A program made the position numbers and the translations under genes. DNA of 46,907 nt from Bacteroidales bacterium (GTDB lineage: Bacteria > Bacteroidota > Bacteroidia > Bacteroidales > UBA932): the NCBI GenBank assembly GCA_017617475.1, contig JAFZWC010000074.1, positions 1-46,907 of the forward strand, in the 5' to 3' direction. Position 1 is the stretch's first letter, and each line of letters begins with the position of its first letter. Shown one piece after another: positions 42,327 through 46,907 of the stretch. Below the pieces are notes generated by a model. It saw nothing but the letters and a program-made list of their open reading frames with translations, had not been told where the DNA came from and did not search any database.

Positions 42327-42623
42327 ATGACAGGAATGGCATCTATTGGATATAATAACAGATGGATCCGCATGGCCAAGGACTTGCTGTTTGCGGGCAT
42401 CGGTTTCTGGCTCGTTTGGAGAGGTGGAATATTCGCCTCGCTATTGGGTATTTTTGCCCTGGTCTGGTATGGCCGTGACGCCTATTACCAGGCTAAGGCA
42501 CTCTGGCAAGAGAAGCACTTCGAGCCCAGGACGGAGAAGAACCCTTCCCCGTCGGCCCCGGCCGACAACGGCAAGATCACCGTTTCCAGCGGCGCCAAAG
42601 AGGTAGAATTCGAAAAGGAGTAA
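42327..42623 (+). CDS. Small membrane protein upstream of dnaG
   Basis: 98 residues from the ATG at 42327 (an alternative ATG at 42336 gives 95). Two hydrophobic segments (LLFAGIGFWLVWRGG and FASLLGIFALVWYGRD, about 20-52) are followed by a hydrophilic, Pro/Ser-rich tail ending EVEFEKE. It resembles no family I know. It precedes dnaG by six bases, so it shares the operon with primase and methionyl-tRNA synthetase. A real gene is supported by the promoter and the conserved spacing, but function is unknown. Confidence 0.72.
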   Translation: MTGMASIGYNNRWIRMAKDLLFAGIGFWLVWRGGIFASLLGIFALVWYGRDAYYQAKALWQEKHFEPRTEKNPSPSAPADNGKITVSSGAKEVEFEKE

Positions 42624-42629
42624 AGGCCC

Positions 42630-44600
42630 TTGATTCCTAAGGAGACAGTTGACCAGATTCTGGATACCGCCCGTATAGAGGAGGTGATCGGAGACTTCGT
42701 GACGCTCAAGCGCCGCGGGTCCAGCTACGTGGCCTGCTGTCCCTTCCACAACGAGAAAACCCCGTCTTTCCATGTAACGCCCTCCAAGGGCATCTACAAG
42801 TGCTTCGGCTGCGGAAAAGCCGGCAGCGCCGTGGGCTTTGTCATGGAGTACGAGCACATGACTTACCCCGAAGCCCTGCGATACCTGGCCCGCAAGTACA
42901 ACATTGAGGTAAAGGAAGAGGAAGAGACGGCCGAACAGATAGCCGCCCGCCAGCGAAGCGAGAGTCTCATGGCCGTGAGCGAATTCGCCCGCCAGTACTT
43001 CTGCGACCAGCTCAAGGAAGGAGAAGGACGCGCCGTGGGCTACCGCTATTACCGGGGCCGTCACATTGAAGACGCTACCATAGATCAGTGGAGCCTGGGA
43101 TGGGCCCCTTCCGGCCGGTCGGCCCTGGTGGACGCCGCCCGCGCCGCCGGTTACAAAGACGAATACCTGGTGGCGGCCGGCCTGGCCATCCAGCAGGAAG
43201 ACGGCTCGCTGGTGGACAAGTTCCGGGAAAGGGTGATGTTCCCCATCCATTCGGTGAGCGGACGTGTGATAGCCTTCAGCGGACGCACCCTGAAGGCCGA
43301 CAATCCCGCCAAGTACGTGAATTCTCCGGAAACGGAAATCTATATCAAGAGCCGGAACCTGCTGGGCATCTATTTCGCCAAAAGCGAGATGGCCAGGCAG
43401 GACCGCTGCATCCTGGTGGAAGGCAACGTGGACGTGGTGATGATGCACCAGATGGGCATCACCAACGTGGTGGCCTCCTGCGGCACGGCCCTCACCGAGG
43501 AGCAGGTACGCCTGATCAAGAAGTTCACGGAGAACGTCACCATCATGTACGACGGGGACAAAGCCGGCCTGCACGCCGCCATCCGCGCCATCAGCCTCAT
43601 CCTGAAGGAAGGCATGAACCCGCGCGTGGTGTTCCTGCCCGACGGCGACGACCCCGATTCCTTCTCCCAGAAGCATACCCTGGAAGAAATCCAGGACTAC
43701 ATCCGGGACCACGAACAGGACGGAATAGTCTTCAAGACCAACCTCCTGCTGGGCGAAGCCGGAGACGACCCTCTCAAGAAGGCCAACCTCATCAACGAGA
43801 TAGCCGACACCGTAGCCGATATCCCCGACGCCATCAAGCGCCAGGTATACGTGGACACCGTGGCCCGCCAGTTCGCCATAGAGAGCGACATTATCCAGGA
43901 CCGCGTCCGCAAGACCCGGGAACAGAACGCCCGCCAATCACGGAAGGAAGACGCTCTTTCCTCCGCTAATAATAGGGCCGATGCTCCGGAAAGAGCGTCT
44001 TCCTCCGCTGTTCAAGAGCCGGTACGAACCATCATTACTACCCAGGATCGCATCCTGGAGCCTTCGGAACGGGAGCTGCTGAGTTTCATCCTGCGGTATG
44101 GGCGCAATGCGCTGCAGTTCGAGACGGACTCCGAGTTCTTTGACCCCGAAGGCACGCAGACGGTGGCCGAATTCATTGACGCCGCCATGGCGGCCGACGA
44201 CATCCATTTTGCCAACCGGGCCTATGAAGCTGCGTACAACGCCTATTTCGGCCTGTATGACCAGGGCCTGGAGCAGGATGCCATTGTCCTGGCCCTCCTC
44301 AACGGGGAAGACCGCACGGTGGCTGCCGTGGCCGCAGACCTTTCCTCGGAGAAATACGAACTCACGGTCCACAACTTCTCCGACGCCCTCACCACCACGG
44401 ATTCATGGCTGGTGACCTATGTGCCCCGTGCCATCCTGGTTTATCACGACAAACGCATATCGGCCCAGCAGGCCGAAATTTCCCGCAAACTGAAGGCCGG
44501 CGTAAGCCCCGACGAAGCCGTGGAGCTGATGACCCGCCTGTCCCGCCTCAACGAAATCAAAAAGACCATCAATATCAAACTTGGAAGACTGAAGAAATGA
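42630..44600 (+). CDS. dnaG: DNA primase DnaG
   Basis: 656 residues, starting with TTG at 42630 ([20 protein letters not shown]). Primase makes RNA primers for DNA replication. The zinc-binding domain has [12 protein letters not shown] and KCFGCGKAG, and the TOPRIM core has [13 protein letters not shown] and [12 protein letters not shown]. The C-terminal domain that contacts DnaB (about 475-656) includes [12 protein letters not shown]. Between the core and this domain, residues about 439-458 are the best copy of the palindromic element (43946-44003). The insertion lies in a linker, so function should be kept. It overlaps metG as ATGA. Confidence 0.96.
   Translation: MIPKETVDQILDTARIEEVIGDFVTLKRRGSSYVACCPFHNEKTPSFHVTPSKGIYKCFGCGKAGSAVGFVMEYEHMTYPEALRYLARKYNIEVKEEEETAEQIAARQRSESLMAVSEFARQYFCDQLKEGEGRAVGYRYYRGRHIEDATIDQWSLGWAPSGRSALVDAARAAGYKDEYLVAAGLAIQQEDGSLVDKFRERVMFPIHSVSGRVIAFSGRTLKADNPAKYVNSPETEIYIKSRNLLGIYFAKSEMARQDRCILVEGNVDVVMMHQMGITNVVASCGTALTEEQVRLIKKFTENVTIMYDGDKAGLHAAIRAISLILKEGMNPRVVFLPDGDDPDSFSQKHTLEEIQDYIRDHEQDGIVFKTNLLLGEAGDDPLKKANLINEIADTVADIPDAIKRQVYVDTVARQFAIESDIIQDRVRKTREQNARQSRKEDALSSANNRADAPERASSSAVQEPVRTIITTQDRILEPSERELLSFILRYGRNALQFETDSEFFDPEGTQTVAEFIDAAMAADDIHFANRAYEAAYNAYFGLYDQGLEQDAIVLALLNGEDRTVAAVAADLSSEKYELTVHNFSDALTTTDSWLVTYVPRAILVYHDKRISAQQAEISRKLKAGVSPDEAVELMTRLSRLNEIKKTINIKLGRLKK
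43946..44003 (+). repeat. In-frame palindromic element in dnaG (best copy)
   Basis: Arms GGAAGACGCTCTTTCC (43946-43961) and GGAAAGAGCGTCTTCC (43988-44003) are perfect 16-base inverted repeats around a 26-nt loop (43962-43987) carrying GCTAATAATAGGGCCGATGC. In frame the loop gives [10 protein letters not shown]. The loop has the same length as the tatD unit-2 loop and matches it at 23 of 26 bases. Confidence 0.92.
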
Positions 44601-46786
44601 GCTACAAGAGAACCCTTGTGACCTGCGCGCTTCCCTATGCCAACGGTCCCGTCCATATCGGCCATCTGGCCGGCGCCTACATTCCCGGAGACATCTATGT
44701 CCGTTACCTGCGCATGCGTGGGGAAGACGTAGTCTTTGTCTGCGGCTCCGACGAGCACGGCGTGCCCATCACCATCAAGGCCCGCGCCCAGGGAGTGACC
44801 CCGCAGGATATCGTGGACAAGTACCACAAGGTGATGAAAGACGCCTTTACCGGCCTGGGAATCAACTTTGACATCTATTCCCGGACGTCGTCGGCCGTGC
44901 ACGAGAAGAACGCTTCCGAGTTCTTCCGCAAGCTGTACGACCAGAACGACTTCGTCACCCAGGAAAGCGAGCAGCTTTATGACGAGGAGGCCAAAATGTT
45001 CCTTACGGACCGCCTCATCGAGGGCACCTGCCCCAAGTGCGGCAATCCCCACGCCTACGGTGACCAGTGCGAAAAGTGCGGCAGCACGCTGAGCCCCGAA
45101 GAGCTCATCGACCCCAAGTCCAAGCTTAGCGGCAGCACGCCGGTGAAGAAGAAGACCAAGCACTGGTACCTGCCCCTGAACCAGTACGAACCCTGGCTCC
45201 GGGACTGGATCCTGGAACAGCACAAGGAGTGGAAAACCAATGTATATGGCCAGTGCAAGAGCTGGCTGGACGGCGGCCTGCAGCCCCGTGCCGTTACCCG
45301 CGACCTGGACTGGGGCGTGCCCGTTCCGGTAGACGGAGCCGAAGGAAAGGTGCTCTACGTATGGTTTGACGCGCCCATCGGCTACATTTCCAACACCCAG
45401 GAGCTGCTGCCCCAGAGCTGGGAAAAGTGGTGGAAAGACCCCGAGACCAAGCTGGTGCACTTTATCGGCAAAGACAATATCGTGTTCCACTGCATCGTGT
45501 TCCCGTCCATGCTCAAGGCTTACGGGGACTACATCCTGCCGGACAACGTGCCCTCCAACGAGTTCCTCAACCTGGAAGGGGACAAGATTTCCACTTCCCG
45601 CAACTGGGCCGTATGGGTGCACGAATACGAGGAGCAGTTCCCCGGCTGCGAGGACGTGCTCCGTTACGTCCTTACTGCCAACGCCCCGGAAACCAAGGAC
45701 AACGACTTCACCTGGAAAGATTTCCAGAACCGCAACAACAGTGAGCTGCTGGCCGTGTTCGGCAACTTCGTGAACCGCGCCGTAGTGCTCACGCACAAGT
45801 ATTTCGGCGGGGCCGTTCCCCAGAACCTGAAGCCGCAGCCCATTGATACGGAAACGCTGGAGGCCCTCAAGCCCTGCAAGGAAGCCCTGGAGAAGTACAT
45901 TGAGACCTTCCACTTCCGCGAGGCCCTGAAGGAAGCCATGAACATGGCCCGCATCGGAAACAAATACATCTCTGACATGGAGCCCTGGAAGGTAGCCAAG
46001 GAAGACATGGACCGCACCGCCAGCATCCTGTACACCTGCCTCCAGATTTGCGCCGACCTGGCCATCGCCTTCGAGCCTTTCACGCCCTTCAGCGCCCAGA
46101 AGCTCCGCGACATCCTGCGCGTAGGCGTAAACGCCGGCTGGGACCATCGCGCCGGTGAAGGCACCCCCACCGTGAACTTCTACAAGCCCGGAGAAGGCAA
46201 AGCAGTTCATACAGTTGGGGCCGATGCTACGCAGGAGGCAACTCCTTCCGGCATTGTTCTGACTTGGAATATGCTGGGCCAGGCCGAGCTCCTGCCCGCC
46301 GGGCATCAGCTGGGAGAGGCCGTGCTGCTGTTCCGCAAGATAGAAGACGCCGAGGTAGACGCCCAGATTGCCCGCCTGCAGGCCATCAAGGCCGAGCGGG
46401 AAGCCGCCGAAGCCGCCAAGGCTGCCGAAGAGGCCGCTAAGAAAGTGGAGCCCCAGAAGGCCGAAGTCACCTTCGACCAGTTCGGCGCCATGGACATCCG
46501 CACCGCCACGGTGCTGGCCGCCGAGCGGGTGCCCAAGACGGACAAGCTCCTCAAGCTCACCATAGACACGGGCATTGACCAGCGTACCATTGTCTCCGGA
46601 ATTGCCGAATACTACAGCCCCGAAGACATGCTGGGCAAGCAGATCTGCATCCTGGCCAACCTGGCTCCCCGTACCATCCGCGGCATCGAGTCCAAGGGCA
46701 TGATCCTCATGGCCAAGCAGGGCGACGGCAAGATGCGCTTCATAACGCCGCAGGAAGCCGTTGTAAACGGTGCCTGCATAGGTTAA
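44597..46786 (+). CDS. metG: Methionyl-tRNA synthetase
   Basis: 729 residues from the ATG at 44597, overlapping dnaG as ATGA. Class I signatures: [23 protein letters not shown] (HIGH) and [13 protein letters not shown] (KISTS in place of KMSKS, usual in this lineage). The zinc-binding [19 protein letters not shown] (about 145-163) is complete. The C-terminal tRNA-binding domain (about 625-729) is [20 protein letters not shown] to [13 protein letters not shown], preceded by an Ala/Glu/Lys-rich helix. Residues about 536-552 ([14 protein letters not shown]) look like an eroded copy of the palindromic element. A terminator follows at 46789-46836. Confidence 0.97.
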   Translation: MSYKRTLVTCALPYANGPVHIGHLAGAYIPGDIYVRYLRMRGEDVVFVCGSDEHGVPITIKARAQGVTPQDIVDKYHKVMKDAFTGLGINFDIYSRTSSAVHEKNASEFFRKLYDQNDFVTQESEQLYDEEAKMFLTDRLIEGTCPKCGNPHAYGDQCEKCGSTLSPEELIDPKSKLSGSTPVKKKTKHWYLPLNQYEPWLRDWILEQHKEWKTNVYGQCKSWLDGGLQPRAVTRDLDWGVPVPVDGAEGKVLYVWFDAPIGYISNTQELLPQSWEKWWKDPETKLVHFIGKDNIVFHCIVFPSMLKAYGDYILPDNVPSNEFLNLEGDKISTSRNWAVWVHEYEEQFPGCEDVLRYVLTANAPETKDNDFTWKDFQNRNNSELLAVFGNFVNRAVVLTHKYFGGAVPQNLKPQPIDTETLEALKPCKEALEKYIETFHFREALKEAMNMARIGNKYISDMEPWKVAKEDMDRTASILYTCLQICADLAIAFEPFTPFSAQKLRDILRVGVNAGWDHRAGEGTPTVNFYKPGEGKAVHTVGADATQEATPSGIVLTWNMLGQAELLPAGHQLGEAVLLFRKIEDAEVDAQIARLQAIKAEREAAEAAKAAEEAAKKVEPQKAEVTFDQFGAMDIRTATVLAAERVPKTDKLLKLTIDTGIDQRTIVSGIAEYYSPEDMLGKQICILANLAPRTIRGIESKGMILMAKQGDGKMRFITPQEAVVNGACIG
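46217..46231 (+). repeat. Degenerate palindromic-element copy in metG
   Basis: GGGGCCGATGCTACG matches the tatD unit-2 loop except for one base within the GGGCCGAAGCTACG stretch, in the same frame (G-A-D-A-T). Only AGTTG/CAACT (5 bases) remain of possible arms. Call made on the loop alone. Confidence 0.45.
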
Positions 46787-46788
46787 TG

Positions 46789-46836
46789 AAAGAGGGTGAC
46801 CAAAAAGTCAAATTGACTTAGGTCACTCTCTTTTTT
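46789..46836 (+). terminator. Terminator after metG
   Basis: AAAGAGGGTGACC (46789-46801) pairs with GGTCACTCTCTTT (46821-46833) with one mismatch, an inner AAGTCA/TGACTT stem, and a following T run. Confidence 0.85.
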
Positions 46837-46907
46837 ATGTATGGATGAGGAGTCGGAGGAAGGGATGCCCTCCCGGGGGACTCCGTTCCGCTTCGCTCCA
46901 CTCCGGC
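46837..46907. repeat. Possible truncated repeat at the window end
   Basis: GGAGTC (46850-46855) and GACTCC (46880-46885) are inverted; TTCCGCTTCGCTCC and ACTCCGG follow. The CGCTTCGCTC core recalls the palindrome at 38631-38664. The element is cut by the window edge, so its limits and nature are unclear. Confidence 0.4.

Noticed and set aside
44405..44596. Upstream extension of metG
   Set aside because: The extension overlaps dnaG by nearly 200 bases; the ATG at 44597 gives the standard MetG start.
1..46907. CRISPR arrays, tRNA or rRNA genes, complete insertion sequences, phage genes
   Set aside because: Looked for and not seen: no regularly spaced repeats, no clover-leaf with GTTCGA-type loop, no transposase or integrase protein.

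Overview
The window is a gene-dense stretch of a high-GC chromosome (roughly 55-58% G+C by eye) from a member of the Bacteroidota, most likely order Bacteroidales. The evidence is Bacteroides-type promoters (TAnnTTTG near -7 with TTTG about 20 nt upstream), almost no Shine-Dalgarno sequences, and typical Bacteroidales families: Porin_10-like outer-membrane protein, DUF5723-like barrel, DUF3127 protein, PspC-PadR-PspC operon, ExbB/ExbD operon with an extra membrane protein, and class I fumarase. Genus cannot be fixed from the sequence. No rRNA, tRNA, CRISPR array or complete insertion sequence was seen, and no gene-free stretch exceeds 300 bases.

Layout. 1-935 is the 5' part of class I fumarase (minus). 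1072-3530 is a lipoprotein plus barrel-protein pair (plus). 3538-12239 is a minus-strand accessory block: a Tat-exported amidohydrolase, a 1054-residue lipoprotein with mirror-image A-B-B-A domain order, a Fic protein, a stand-alone AraC-type DNA-binding domain, a membrane-spanning TPR/AraC regulator, and a beta-helix-like repeat protein. 12415-14349 is pspC-padR-pspC. 14462-23540 holds a porin-like protein, a lytic transglycosylase, two membrane proteins, an M13 peptidase, an FtsX-type permease and a NUDIX hydrolase. 23580-46786 is mainly housekeeping: SRPBCC protein, RNA methyltransferase, TPR protein, queA, dprA, tatD, asparaginase, the Exb operon, asnS, udk, a TonB-like protein, an M16 peptidase, recQ, an FKBP isomerase, a DUF3127 protein, dnaG and metG.

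Two things stand out. First, short palindromic elements sit in frame inside housekeeping genes (rsmF-like, tatD twice in tandem, the M16 peptidase, dnaG, and a decayed copy in metG). They share a loop encoding a peptide like S-A-N-N-R-A-D-A, but each copy has its own self-complementary arms. They resemble Rickettsia palindromic elements in behaviour but not in sequence.

Second, the accessory block looks like a small self-contained regulon. Three copies of a 39-nt imperfect palindrome each lie exactly 18 nt upstream of a TAnnTTTA -7 element, in front of the A-B-B-A lipoprotein gene, the mini-AraC gene and the beta-helix/TPR-AraC operon. The obvious candidate regulators are the TPR/AraC protein and its stand-alone paralogue.
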